Shown here piece by piece: positions 8,113 to 16,464 of a stretch of DNA of 25,023 nucleotides. The notes under the pieces are model-generated. The model did not search any database, was not told the DNA's origin, and saw only the letters and a list, made by a program, of their open reading frames with translations. Each line of letters opens with the position of its first letter. Positions within the stretch are counted from its first letter, which is position 1. Both the position numbers and the translations under genes were made by a program. This DNA comes from an uncultured Alphaproteobacteria bacterium (GTDB lineage: Bacteria > Pseudomonadota > Alphaproteobacteria > Puniceispirillales > UBA1172). The stretch lies in the NCBI GenBank assembly GCA_937952245.1, contig CALFYS010000020.1, positions 1-25,023 on the forward strand, read 5' to 3'.

Positions 8113-9204
8113 TTAGCCCCCACATTGGGATTTTTGCTTCAGCCCATCAAGTCGGGTGAAGAAATTATCGGTGGGGTCTTCAATCAAGCTTGGCAGAGAG
8201 GCGAGAAGATCGCAAATCTCTTCCGCGGGCGCGAAATAGGAAATGGATTCGGCAATCCAAAGCGTTGTTTTTTCACGCCGAGCATCGGTTGGCCATGTTG
8301 TGTTAAACTCGGTAAAGGTCATGGCGGCCTGTTCATAAGACCCTTGCATGAACTGCACCCGCCCCAACCAGAAGGTCGCGTCATTGGTGCGGGTATGTTC
8401 AGGGTTGGTGGTGATAAATTCAGCCAGCGCGTCTTCGGCCATCACCAAATCATTTTGCAGGGCTTTGCCTAAAGCAAAGCGATATTGTTCATCGGGTGAA
8501 ACATCAGGCAGAACAGAAGCTTTGACAGCGGTTTCGGTCGGCTCATCTTCACTGACAACGGTTTCAGCGGTATCATCACCAGCGGTTGCGGTTTGCCCCG
8601 CCGCATCGCCAGAGCCATTGTCACTGCTTGTTTCCGCAAGATTGGCATCTTCCGGGTTCGGCAGGTTGTTAATCTCTTCGTTCAGGCTATCGGCGCCCAT
8701 TGTCCAGACGGTTTCATTGTTTTCATTGACGCTCAACCCCGCCTGCGGCACGTCACCCGCGCCAATACCCGATGGTGATGTCGGTTGCTGCAACTGACCC
8801 AAACCGCCTTCAATGCCCATCCGCATCAGGCTATCGAGCCGTTTTTCCATCCGGAGCAAGCGAAATTCATTATCACTGGCCACCTCAAGCGTGCGTTCAA
8901 TCCGATTGTTGAGCGAACCCAACCGGTCGATGATTTTATCCATCCGGTTTTTCAGCTCAGCAACCTCTTCGCTGTCGCCTGTGCCATCTTCAATGGCTTG
9001 CTTGAGTGACCGCAAGTCTTCTTCCACCATGCCACGAACATCTTTCAGGCTTTCTTCAAGGGCAACCAAGCGATCTTGATAAAGTTCAAACGCCGATTGG
9101 GCATTGGCTTGGCCAAAACCAGCAAAAGTGACGCCGCCAAAAGTAATGACAGAAACACAAGCCATCAGGCTAAGGGGACGGGATAATGATTTTAAAAAGG
9201 TCAT
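8113..9204 (-). CDS. cpoB: Cell division coordinator CpoB (YbgF, Tol-Pal associated)
   Basis: Periplasmic protein that in E. coli links Tol-Pal to peptidoglycan synthesis by PBP1B. The first 36 or so residues form a signal peptide ending in QANAQ. Next is a coiled-coil region (about 42-125) of the trimerising type. An acidic Thr/Ser-rich linker follows (about 150-230), then C-terminal TPR-like repeats containing SPDEQYRFALGKAL and TFWLGRVQFMQGSYEQAAMTF. At 363 residues it is longer than the E. coli protein (about 260), mostly because of the linker. The ATG at 9204 has GGTAAG upstream. A strong terminator separates it from pal, so it may be expressed partly by readthrough and partly from its own weak promoter. 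Confidence 0.88.
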   Translation of the reverse strand: MTFLKSLSRPLSLMACVSVITFGGVTFAGFGQANAQSAFELYQDRLVALEESLKDVRGMVEEDLRSLKQAIEDGTGDSEEVAELKNRMDKIIDRLGSLNNRIERTLEVASDNEFRLLRMEKRLDSLMRMGIEGGLGQLQQPTSPSGIGAGDVPQAGLSVNENNETVWTMGADSLNEEINNLPNPEDANLAETSSDNGSGDAAGQTATAGDDTAETVVSEDEPTETAVKASVLPDVSPDEQYRFALGKALQNDLVMAEDALAEFITTNPEHTRTNDATFWLGRVQFMQGSYEQAAMTFTEFNTTWPTDARREKTTLWIAESISYFAPAEEICDLLASLPSLIEDPTDNFFTRLDGLKQKSQCGG

Positions 9205-9266
9205 GTTGATCTTACCAAAGTTATTTATTTGATTTAATTAGCCCAATAATTCGTCATAAATATGGC

Positions 9267-9302
9267 AAAAAAAACGCCTGATCCAAATGGTCAGGCGTTT
9301 TC
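9267..9302 (-). terminator. Intrinsic terminator downstream of pal
   Basis: On the minus strand a GC-rich stem built from CGCCTGACC and GGATCAGGCG (one bulged base, 4-base loop ATTT) runs directly into eight T residues (A-run at 9267-9274 on the plus strand). It begins about 18 bases after the pal stop and is the best intrinsic terminator in the window. Confidence 0.88.
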
Positions 9303-9319
9303 GGATATTTCATCAGTGA

Positions 9320-9832
9320 TTAGCGGATGACGCTAACAGCACGACGGTTCTTTGAATAAGCATATGGGTTAGAACCGATGAATGATGGACGCTCTTTGCC
9401 GTATGAAATTGTTTTGATCCGTGCGGCGTTTACGCCCTGTGCCACAAGGTAATCACGAGCGGCGGTTGCGCGACGCTCACCCAAGGCAAGGTTGTATTCA
9501 CGTGTGCCACGTTCATCACAATGACCTTCAACAGTGATGGTCACTGAAGGGTTGCTGGCAAGGAAAGCCGCCTGTGCAGACAAGGTTGCTTTTGCTTCCG
9601 CGCTCAATGCTGAGCTGTCGTAATCGAAAAACACGCGATCACCGATAGAAGCCAGTTCTTCAGCAGGCGTAGCCGCCGCGCTTGAAGATGATGATGAGCT
9701 TGCTTCTGTGCTAGAAGACGTTGATGAAGATGAACCTGATGCACCAGCTGCATTAGCCGCATCTTTTGGTGCAGTTTCACAAGCTGCGAGAAGGCCGATG
9801 GCCGCAATAAGAACCAAGAAACGTTTCGTCAT
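9320..9832 (-). CDS. pal: Peptidoglycan-associated lipoprotein Pal
   Basis: Outer-membrane lipoprotein that binds peptidoglycan non-covalently and is the outer partner of TolB/TolA. The signal peptide ends in the lipobox LLAAC, with Cys18 as the lipidated residue. A Ser/Thr-rich linker (about 31-58) follows, then an OmpA-like domain with RVFFDYDSSALS and VEGHCDERGTREYNLALGERRA, the peptidoglycan-binding signature. At 170 residues it is full length. An AAAGGAG ribosome site lies 8 bases before the ATG. The gene is 160 bases downstream of tolB, has its own candidate promoter, and ends in a strong terminator. This suggests high independent expression, as expected for an abundant structural lipoprotein. 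Confidence 0.97.
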   Translation of the reverse strand: MTKRFLVLIAAIGLLAACETAPKDAANAAGASGSSSSTSSSTEASSSSSSSAAATPAEELASIGDRVFFDYDSSALSAEAKATLSAQAAFLASNPSVTITVEGHCDERGTREYNLALGERRATAARDYLVAQGVNAARIKTISYGKERPSFIGSNPYAYSKNRRAVSVIR

Positions 9833-9870
9833 GGTTTATACTCCTTTGGAACAGCCGGTGAAACCGACAT

Positions 9871-9891
9871 TATTAATCTCTGAAATTAATA
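9871..9891. repeat. 7-base inverted repeat over the pal -10 region
   Basis: TATTAAT (9871-9877) and ATTAATA (9885-9891) form a perfect inverted repeat with a 7-base spacer. One arm covers the predicted -10 hexamer and the repeat extends past the predicted start site. It could be an operator, or an AT-rich coincidence. Confidence 0.4.
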
Positions 9892-9914
9892 CTCTAATTT
9901 TGTCGTGAGAACAA
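9886..9914 (-). promoter_or_regulatory. Candidate promoter for pal
   Basis: In the tolB-pal gap the minus strand has TTGTTC (9909-9914) and, 17 bases on, TATTAA (9886-9891). Transcription would start near 9880, giving a leader of about 45 bases. The assignment is by eye only. Confidence 0.5.
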
Positions 9915-9992
9915 CCATTTATCACAATAAAAGTCAAGCATTACGTTGCAAAAATGACCTCAATCACTAAAAACCCAGAAATTGATGTCTTT

Positions 9993-11336
9993 TTAGGGCA
10001 ACCGAGGTGACCATGCTGGGTCAGAAGCAAAGCTAGGCGTGACCATGCGGCGTTCATTAAAACCGGTAATATCAATCCGATAAAGGTGGCTTTCACCGCC
10101 TGAGCCATCGTCATTTGTTGGCGATTGTTTGAAATACATCAACACCCTGCCGTTGGGCGCCCATGTTGGGGCTTCCACCAAAAATCCGCGCGCCAACAAA
10201 CGTTCGCCTGAACCATCGGTATTCATCACGCCGATAAAGAATTCGCCCTTATACATTTTTGTAAACGCGATAATATCGCCGCGGGGTGACCATACCGGCG
10301 TGGCGTAACGGCCTTTGCCATAACTGATGCGTTTGACATTCCTGCCATTGGCATTCATCACGTAAATCTGCTGGCTGCCGCCGCGATCAGAGTTAAAGGC
10401 GATTTGCCGACCATCAGGGGAATAAGATGGTGAGGTGTCAATCGACGGGCTTTTTGTCAATTGATTGAGCTGTTGGGTGGATAGATCCATTTCAAAAATA
10501 TCGGTCAAGCCATCCTTGGCCAGCGACATGATCAGCTTTTTGCCATCAAAAGAGAACCGAGGGGCAAAGGTCATGCCCGGGAACGTGCCTAATAATTCCG
10601 AATTCCCCGTGCTGACATTCATCAAATACACATTGGGGTTATCGTTAAAATAATCGAGATAGGCAATCTCTTGGACTTGGGGCGAAAACCGCGGCGTCAA
10701 CACCAAGGATGATCCATCGGTCAAATAGGTGTGGTTATGGCCATCCTGATCCATGATCGCCAAGCGTTTGACGCGGCGTTCAGGGGGGCCGCTTTCATCG
10801 ACATAAACAATGCGCGTGTCAAAATAACCCGCATCCCCTGTCCAGCTTTCAAACACAAGATCAGCGATTTGATGCGAAATACGGCGCAAGCCGGCATCGG
10901 AAACTTCGCCTTCACCGGCGATAATTTCCCGTTCGGTGACCACATCCCAAAGGATGAAGACCACTTCGATCATCCCGTTATTGCTTTCTTTTGCTGAGCC
11001 AACCAAGAGAGCCTTAACGCCAAGCGGTGTCCATTCACTGAAATCAGGTTTAATTGATGGTGTCCGTGGCGGCGGGATTAAGGACGCGCTGGCTTCGGGG
11101 CGGAACATCCCCGACCCTTCCAAATCATTGCTGATAATTTCGGCGATCATCCGTCCGATTGCCCCGGGATTGCCAGTTTGGTCAGTGAAATCCGCAATGG
11201 CGATGGGGGTGGGTTCGACCGTCCCTTCGGTGATGGTGATCCGTTCCGTCTGGGCAGAACTTGGCAGAACAACGCCAATATTGATCAAAACAGCAATCAG
11301 AAATGTAAAAACGCGGGGAAATATAGTCATCATCAT
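9993..11336 (-). CDS. tolB: Tol-Pal system beta-propeller protein TolB
   Basis: Periplasmic protein that shuttles between Pal and TolA. A signal peptide with cleavage near SSAQ is followed by the TolB N-terminal domain (PIAIADFTDQTGN and MIAEIISNDLEGSGMF) and then by a six-bladed propeller. Its blades show repeats such as FSPQVQEIAYLDY, PSYSPDGRQIAFNSDRGG, PVWSPRGDIIAFT and PTWAPNGRVLMYF. The length of about 447 residues is normal. The start is a run of codons TTG-ATG-ATG-ATG at 11339-11328 with no strong ribosome site; I took the first ATG (11336). It follows tolA after 80 bases and precedes pal. Confidence 0.96.
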   Translation of the reverse strand: MMMTIFPRVFTFLIAVLINIGVVLPSSAQTERITITEGTVEPTPIAIADFTDQTGNPGAIGRMIAEIISNDLEGSGMFRPEASASLIPPPRTPSIKPDFSEWTPLGVKALLVGSAKESNNGMIEVVFILWDVVTEREIIAGEGEVSDAGLRRISHQIADLVFESWTGDAGYFDTRIVYVDESGPPERRVKRLAIMDQDGHNHTYLTDGSSLVLTPRFSPQVQEIAYLDYFNDNPNVYLMNVSTGNSELLGTFPGMTFAPRFSFDGKKLIMSLAKDGLTDIFEMDLSTQQLNQLTKSPSIDTSPSYSPDGRQIAFNSDRGGSQQIYVMNANGRNVKRISYGKGRYATPVWSPRGDIIAFTKMYKGEFFIGVMNTDGSGERLLARGFLVEAPTWAPNGRVLMYFKQSPTNDDGSGGESHLYRIDITGFNERRMVTPSFASDPAWSPRLP

Positions 11337-11416
11337 CAAGCCATTTTCTTGTCGTTACTCTCAAATCACCAGCGTTTCAAATCATCGGGGGTTGAACGCA
11401 CTGGATCAAATCAAAA

Positions 11417-12412
11417 TTAATTTCTCGTTATAAAACGCGGATCAAAGGCAAATTGCAACTCTTTCCATACTTCATACTGGTCAAGCGGCAAGGGCAAGGG
11501 GCTGCAATCAAAGATTGCCCGTTGCGCCGCCCGTGCCGCGGCTTTGAATGTTGCGTCTGATTGAACCCTCGTTTTGTCTTCAATTTCAACATCCTTAACC
11601 TCAGCACGCTTATCTAAGCGCACAATTATGTCAACAATAAGAGTATCAGCCCCAGCCGCCCCGGGGGGTGGAGTCCAGCAAACCGCCAGATGGCTGCGCA
11701 AGCGATCACGGTCAGAAATGCCCAGTTTGCCTGATTTTTTGCGCGGCGTGTTCAACGCCTGGCCAATCAAATCAGCCATTTTTTCTTCGGTTTCCTGACG
11801 TTCGGCTTGATCCGCTTCGTCTTTCTTCTTTTGCTGTTGTTCCAGCAATTTTGTCAATTTTGCTTCCGCTTCTTTTTTCTTACGGTCTTCTTCTTCTTTT
11901 TGCTTCCGCAAGGTTTTCTGGCGTTCGGTCAGGTCTTTCAATTTACTGGTCAATTGCGCCTGCTGTTCCTGCCGCTTTTTATATTCCGGTGATTTCTGAA
12001 TAGGGCGCTTGGGCGGGGCTGCCACCGGTTTTGGCGGTGTCTTTTTCGCTTTTGGCTTTGGCGCTTTTTCAGGTTTCGGTTCTGGCACGGGCACAGGCAC
12101 AGCCTCCGCCACTTCTTCGGCAACAGAAGGTTGAGGTTCAGGTTCAGGTTGCGGCGCGGGTGGCGGTGGTGGTGGAGGCGGCGGCGGGGGGGCTTTATCT
12201 TCGGCAACAGGTTTCGGTTGTGGTTTCGGCTCAGACTTGCCCTCAACCCCTTCATCGAGATTGGTTTCAGGGACAGTGTTGACAATTTCCACCGTCAAGA
12301 TCGGCTGTTCAGGGGCAATATCGCGCGACAAGAACGGCATGGTCACGACAAATCCTGCCACAACCAGCACGTGAAAGATCAGCGATTTTGCCACTGCCGA
12401 CAGACGAACCAT
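11417..12412 (-). CDS. tolA: Cell envelope integrity protein TolA
   Basis: Inner-membrane protein spanning the periplasm, transmitting TolQR energy to TolB/Pal. One transmembrane segment lies at about 8-27. A proline-rich stretch follows (about 75-110), including eleven consecutive prolines and PE/PK repeats, then a long charged helix rich in K, E and Q (about 140-230). The C-terminal domain carries DRDRLRSHLAVCWTPPPGA and AQRAIFDCSPLPLP, the conserved alphaproteobacterial TolA end with its cysteine pair. At 331 residues the length is typical. The ATG at 12412 is three bases after the tolR stop. Identification rests on architecture, context and the C-terminal motif. Confidence 0.93.
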   Translation of the reverse strand: MVRLSAVAKSLIFHVLVVAGFVVTMPFLSRDIAPEQPILTVEIVNTVPETNLDEGVEGKSEPKPQPKPVAEDKAPPPPPPPPPPPAPQPEPEPQPSVAEEVAEAVPVPVPEPKPEKAPKPKAKKTPPKPVAAPPKRPIQKSPEYKKRQEQQAQLTSKLKDLTERQKTLRKQKEEEDRKKKEAEAKLTKLLEQQQKKKDEADQAERQETEEKMADLIGQALNTPRKKSGKLGISDRDRLRSHLAVCWTPPPGAAGADTLIVDIIVRLDKRAEVKDVEIEDKTRVQSDATFKAAARAAQRAIFDCSPLPLPLDQYEVWKELQFAFDPRFITRN

Positions 12413-12415
12413 AAC

Positions 12416-12853
12416 TTACTTTTCTTCTGGTAATTTGGTGATCAAAGCGACACGACTGAAGCCCGCTTCCTGCACCCGCCCCATGATGGCCATGACCTCA
12501 CCATAGGGGACGTCTTTATCACCACGGACAAAAATACGGGTATCAGGCTTGGCGCGCGCCACAGCCTCCAGCCTTGGGATCAATTCATCATTGCCAATTT
12601 CGCGATTCTGCAACGCCAATTGGCCATCTTTTTTGATGGAAATCACCATAGGGGTTTGATCATCAGAAATTTGCGAAGCCTTGGTTTTAGGCAGATCAAC
12701 CGGCACACCAACCGTCAATAACGGCGCGGTGACCATAAAGACGATCAGCAACACCAGCATAACATCAACAAATGGCGTGACGTTAATCTCACCCATTGGC
12801 CTTAATTTGCGGCGACCACGGCGCGGTCCGGACGGTCCTAATTGCGCACCCAT
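12416..12853 (-). CDS. tolR: Tol-Pal proton channel subunit TolR
   Basis: ExbD/TolR-family protein with one transmembrane segment (about 27-47) that forms the proton path with TolQ. The segment EINVTPFVDVMLVLLIVFMV contains Asp30, the conserved acidic residue used for proton passage. The C-terminal periplasmic domain includes RIFVRGDKDVPYGEVMAIMGRVQEAGF, characteristic of the family. At 145 residues the length is normal. AAAGG lies 8 bases ahead of the ATG, which is 4 bases after the tolQ stop. The gene is clearly part of the tolQRA unit. Confidence 0.97.
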   Translation of the reverse strand: MGAQLGPSGPRRGRRKLRPMGEINVTPFVDVMLVLLIVFMVTAPLLTVGVPVDLPKTKASQISDDQTPMVISIKKDGQLALQNREIGNDELIPRLEAVARAKPDTRIFVRGDKDVPYGEVMAIMGRVQEAGFSRVALITKLPEEK

Positions 12854-12857
12854 CGGC

Positions 12858-13571
12858 TTACCTTTCGTCCAACTGGCGGCTTAGGATGGTTGAAAACTCA
12901 CCGCTGAATGTTTCCAGCCGTGATGCCAGTGTTTCAATCTGGCTGGAAAAACGGTTATAGGCCACCACCGCAGGGATCGCCGCCGCCAAACCAAGGGCGG
13001 TGGCAAACAGCGCTTCCGCAATCCCCGGGGCAACAACCGCCAGCGAAGTGTTCTTGGATTGAGCGATGGATTGGAAGGAATTCATAATCCCCCAGACCGT
13101 ACCAAACAGCCCCACAAATGGCGCGACCGACCCCACAGAGGCCAAGAATGTCATGCCTTTTTCCATGATGGAAATCTCTTTGGAGATTGTCACCGCCATG
13201 GTGCGGTCAATCCGCTGGCCAATCGAAACGCTGTTCTTTTCGCTGGCCCCGCGCGCGCCTGTCCGCCGCCATTCCCGCATCGCCGCCGAAAAGACACGCG
13301 GCATCATGCCATCAGGTTCCGCGCCCAGATCATCATACAGCCGGTCAATCGCCCCGCCTGACCAAAACTCATCTTCAAAATCATCGGCCAGATTGTTTTC
13401 TTTGCGGATGGATTTGAGCTTTTCAAAGATAATCGCCCAAGACCAGATGGAGGCCAAGACAAGCATCAGCATCACCGCCTTAACCACCATGTCCGCCGCC
13501 AGAAACAATCCCCAAATGCTCAGATCATGGCTTGTGACCGTCAGTGATGTTTCAAGAGAATCCTGCATCAT
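12858..13571 (-). CDS. tolQ: Tol-Pal proton channel subunit TolQ
   Basis: MotA/TolQ/ExbB-family inner-membrane protein. Transmembrane segments are at about 17-40, 140-163 and 175-200. The signature LASVGSVAPFVGLFGTVWGIMNSF is followed by a later helix containing PGIAEALFATALGLAAAIPAVVAYN, the most conserved part of the family and the lining of the proton channel. At 237 residues the length is normal. The ATG at 13571 has AAGGA 5 bases upstream, and a second ATG follows directly. It lies 20 bases after ybgC and 4 bases before tolR. Confidence 0.97.
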   Translation of the reverse strand: MMQDSLETSLTVTSHDLSIWGLFLAADMVVKAVMLMLVLASIWSWAIIFEKLKSIRKENNLADDFEDEFWSGGAIDRLYDDLGAEPDGMMPRVFSAAMREWRRTGARGASEKNSVSIGQRIDRTMAVTISKEISIMEKGMTFLASVGSVAPFVGLFGTVWGIMNSFQSIAQSKNTSLAVVAPGIAEALFATALGLAAAIPAVVAYNRFSSQIETLASRLETFSGEFSTILSRQLDER

Positions 13572-13591
13572 TTCATTCCTTTTCTACCGTA

Positions 13592-14074
13592 TTAGGCTTG
13601 ACCAGATGCGGTCATTTTTTCTTCGATTTTCGCCCGCACATCTTGCGGGATACGAATAGGTTTGTTGTTGGATACAAAAGCACCTTGGACATCAAGACTG
13701 GCGCGAAGCGTGCCGTCCTTTCCTTTGACCAATTGCTTTAACATGAGCTTTGTTGCCCCCAAATCTTGCGGGATGGTTTCAACATAAACTTGATCCCCCA
13801 TAAAGGTTGGGATTTTGAAATCAACCGATAATTTGGTGATGACAATGGCTTCATCACGCTTAACCAGATCATTCATTTCCACCCCAAGACAGCGCAACAT
13901 CGCCGTCCGCCCGCGTTCAGCGAAATTGACATAATTGGCGTGATAAACAATGCCGCCGGCATCGGTATCTTCAAATTGCGCCAAGATGGGGTAGATATGG
14001 TGACCATCTTCAAACCATCCTCGGCTGATGCCATCCCAAATAGCCGCTTGATCCAATGGCGCTTGATTAGACAT
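13592..14074 (-). CDS. ybgC: Tol-Pal associated acyl-CoA thioesterase YbgC
   Basis: Single hot-dog-fold thioesterase that hydrolyses acyl-CoA and, in some bacteria, interacts with phospholipid synthesis enzymes. The motif FEDTDAGGIVYHANYVNFAERGRT (about 34-57) is the YbgC signature and includes the catalytic aspartate. I chose the ATG at 14074 (160 residues), because AAGGGGG lies just upstream. It overlaps the last 8 bases of ruvB, a typical coupled start. An upstream in-frame start at 14107 would overlap ruvB by 41 bases and looks less likely. It stands at the head of the tol cluster, as in most proteobacteria. Its own role in Tol-Pal function is unclear even in E. coli. Confidence 0.92.
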   Translation of the reverse strand: MSNQAPLDQAAIWDGISRGWFEDGHHIYPILAQFEDTDAGGIVYHANYVNFAERGRTAMLRCLGVEMNDLVKRDEAIVITKLSVDFKIPTFMGDQVYVETIPQDLGATKLMLKQLVKGKDGTLRASLDVQGAFVSNNKPIRIPQDVRAKIEEKMTASGQA

Positions 14075-15158
14075 CGCCGCCCCCTTCATCCGGTGATCCC
14101 CCATCATCCGGTGATAATGAGTCTGCCAGCAAATCGAGTTGCGCGCCTTTTGGCGGGGTCATGCCGATATAATCCCAACCCGCCCGCGATAAACAGCGGC
14201 CTCGTGGTGTCCGCATCAACAGGCCCGTCTGCATAAGATAAGGTTCGATCACCTCTTCCAGCACATCGCGTTGTTCGGCCAGCACCGCCGCCAGCGTATC
14301 CACCCCCACAGGCCCGCCGCCATAATGTTCAGCCATGGCGGTCAGGTAACGGCGATCCATGCCATCAAGCCCTTGGCCATCCACCCCCAATTGATGCAAG
14401 GCTTTATCCGCCGCTTCCGCATCCACCGTGGCGTGACCCGCAACCGCGGCAATATCACGAACCCGCCGGAGCAATCGCCCCGCCACCCGAGGCGTTCCCC
14501 GTGATCGGCGAGCGACTTCTAGGGCGCCATCATCACTGATCATCATGCCCAATTTTCCGGCCAGCCGTTTCATGATGATTTGCAATTCTTCATTGGTGTA
14601 GAATTGCATCCGCATTTGAATCCCAAAACGATCCCGTAAAGGGGTTGTCAGCAAGCCAGACCGTGTTGTCGCCCCCACAAGGGTAAACTGCGGCAAATCA
14701 ATCCGAACAGAGCGGGCAGAGGGCCCTTCGCCTATGATTAAATCCAACTGAAAATCTTCCATAGCAGGATATAACACTTCTTCTACGGCAGGATTAAGGC
14801 GATGAATCTCATCAATGAATAAAACATCACGGGGCTGAAGATTGGTCAGCAACGCCGCCAGATCCCCTGCCCTTGCGATCACAGGGCCTGAGGTGGCGCG
14901 AAAACCCACCCCCAATTCATGGGCGATAATCTGCGCCAATGTTGTTTTGCCCAACCCCGGCGGGCCATGCAGCAAACTATGATCCATGGCATCACCGCGA
15001 TCTCGGGCGGCTTTGATAAACGTGCTGAGATTGCCCAACCCTTGGCCTTGACCAATAAAATCATCAAGGCTGGCGGGGCGCAATTGATCCGGCGCATCGC
15101 CATTATTTTGCGGATTCACAAGACGATCTGGCATCGGATTGTTGCTGTCATCTGTCAT
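14067..15158 (-). CDS. ruvB: Holliday junction branch migration ATPase RuvB
   Basis: AAA+ motor that, with RuvA, drives branch migration at Holliday junctions. RPASLDDFIGQ (27-37) is the usual start of the core. Walker A is GPPGLGKT (65-72), Walker B IDEIHR (115-120), and TTPLRDRFG (171-179) carries the arginine-finger region. The C-terminal winged helix ends with LMRTPRGRCLSRAGWDYIG. At 363 residues it is slightly longer than average because of an acidic tail. The ATG overlaps the ruvA stop by 4 bases (ATGA), so the two are translationally coupled. Confidence 0.98.
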   Translation of the reverse strand: MTDDSNNPMPDRLVNPQNNGDAPDQLRPASLDDFIGQGQGLGNLSTFIKAARDRGDAMDHSLLHGPPGLGKTTLAQIIAHELGVGFRATSGPVIARAGDLAALLTNLQPRDVLFIDEIHRLNPAVEEVLYPAMEDFQLDLIIGEGPSARSVRIDLPQFTLVGATTRSGLLTTPLRDRFGIQMRMQFYTNEELQIIMKRLAGKLGMMISDDGALEVARRSRGTPRVAGRLLRRVRDIAAVAGHATVDAEAADKALHQLGVDGQGLDGMDRRYLTAMAEHYGGGPVGVDTLAAVLAEQRDVLEEVIEPYLMQTGLLMRTPRGRCLSRAGWDYIGMTPPKGAQLDLLADSLSPDDGGSPDEGGGDV

Positions 15159-15784
15159 CGGCCAAGTTCCTTTAACGCCAAGGGCAATAAGGTTTCAGGG
15201 GTTGCTTCTTTTGTTTCAGCCGCCACCAGAACAACCGCGGCATGGGCTTCACCTCGTCCATACCCCAGATTGACCAAGGCCGATACCGCGTCATTAATCG
15301 CGGCGTTAATATTTTGTGATGATGAATTTGCCGGAGATGACCCTGTGTCACTTGCCAATTTCGCCCCTGCCCCAAGGCTGAACCCAGCGGCTTTATCAGC
15401 AAGTTCATTGACAATACGCTGTGCCAATTTTGGTCCAACGCCATCGGCACGGGTGATCATGGCTTTATCGCCAGCGGAGATGGCCAAAATCACGTCATCA
15501 GGGCTAAGGGCGGATAGAATAGAAAGCGCCGCTTTCGCCCCCACGCCTTGAACGGTTTGCAACAAAGCGTAGGTTTCCTTGACCGCCTGATCCGCAAAAC
15601 CTGTTAAGACAATGCGATCATCCTTGATTTGCGTGTCGATCAAGATGGTGACATCATCGCCTTCTTGACCAAGACGCGCCAAACAACGGCTGGAGGCTTG
15701 GACATGATACCCGACCCCAGAGACGCGGATGACCAAATCATTACTGCCCAAATGTATCAATGTGCCTGTCAGTGATGCGATCAT
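15155..15784 (-). CDS. ruvA: Holliday junction DNA-binding protein RuvA
   Basis: Tetrameric protein that clamps the four-way junction and loads RuvB. The N-terminal OB-fold domain starts MIASLTGTL. Helix-hairpin-helix segments are seen in LLQTVQGVGAKAALSILSAL and RADGVGPKLAQRIVNELADK. The C-terminal domain III (VSALVNLGYGRGEAHAAV) contacts RuvB. At 209 residues it is full length. The start overlaps the ruvC stop (ATGA at 15781-15784) and the end overlaps the ruvB start, so ruvCAB is a single coupled unit. Confidence 0.97.
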   Translation of the reverse strand: MIASLTGTLIHLGSNDLVIRVSGVGYHVQASSRCLARLGQEGDDVTILIDTQIKDDRIVLTGFADQAVKETYALLQTVQGVGAKAALSILSALSPDDVILAISAGDKAMITRADGVGPKLAQRIVNELADKAAGFSLGAGAKLASDTGSSPANSSSQNINAAINDAVSALVNLGYGRGEAHAAVVLVAAETKEATPETLLPLALKELGR

Positions 15785-16383
15785 GATCTGTTTTCTTTCT
15801 CCAAGGCCTTTTGAATTGCCGCTTCAAGCCCTGATGCGCCTGAAGGTGATGATGCGGTGTTCGACGCTGTGTCCGTTGCGGTGTTAGACGCGGTTTGATC
15901 ACCCTGATGGTGATCGACGCTATTTTGATCATTAAGGGCGGCAATGGCAATGGCCAAGGCATCAGCCGCGTCTTCACCGGAGGGGGTGATGTTCAACAAG
16001 CGCGAGACCATGGCGGTCACTTGGCCTTTATCGGCGCGGCCTGAACCGGTGATATTTTGCTTAACACGGCGGGCGGCAATGGTATTGACGCTAAGGCCTG
16101 ACCGCGCCAACGCCACCAGCGCCGCCCCCCGCGCCATCCCAAGTTTGAGGGCAGATGCGGGGTTTTTGGCAACAAAAATTTCTTCGATATAGGCTTGGTC
16201 AGGCTGATGGGTGTTGAGCAGCCCTGTCAGTTCAGTTTCGATATGGAGAAGGCGTTGATCATCACTGGCTTTCGGGTCAGGCCGGATCATGCCATCCGCC
16301 AGCCACATCAATTGATTGCCGTTGATGCGGATGATGCCCCAACCGGTGCTGCGCAACCCGGGGTCAATGCCAATGATCGTCAT
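15781..16383 (-). CDS. ruvC: Holliday junction resolvase RuvC
   Basis: Endonuclease that cuts Holliday junctions symmetrically. Acidic active-site residues are visible as Asp7 (IIGIDPGL), Glu67 (AYIEEIF), and Asp138 and Asp141 (GEDAADALAIA). Numbering from the ATG at 16383 puts these residues almost exactly where E. coli has them, which is my reason for that start. A TTG at 16398 would add five residues and neither start has a strong ribosome site. The catalytic domain ends near residue 150. The last 50 residues are a low-complexity Thr/Ala/Ser/Asn tail and a short charged helix not typical of RuvC. The gene is 82 bases downstream of yebC. Confidence 0.95.
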   Translation of the reverse strand: MTIIGIDPGLRSTGWGIIRINGNQLMWLADGMIRPDPKASDDQRLLHIETELTGLLNTHQPDQAYIEEIFVAKNPASALKLGMARGAALVALARSGLSVNTIAARRVKQNITGSGRADKGQVTAMVSRLLNITPSGEDAADALAIAIAALNDQNSVDHHQGDQTASNTATDTASNTASSPSGASGLEAAIQKALEKENRS

Positions 16384-16464
16384 ACTGGAAGTTTTCAAAC
16401 CAAATCCAGCCTTTGCATATGGTTAAGCCCAACGTAAACCCCAAGGGTAAAGACGCGAACGCCT

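Noticed and set aside
8113..9204. Possible fusion of two genes in cpoB because of its acidic linker
   Set aside because: The signal peptide, coiled coil, linker and TPR order is the standard CpoB layout in alphaproteobacteria; the linker only varies in length.
11417..12412. Repeat-rich stretch in tolA as a tandem repeat or foreign insertion
   Set aside because: The proline-rich and K/E/Q-rich regions are normal for TolA; the frame is intact and the C-terminal domain is conserved.
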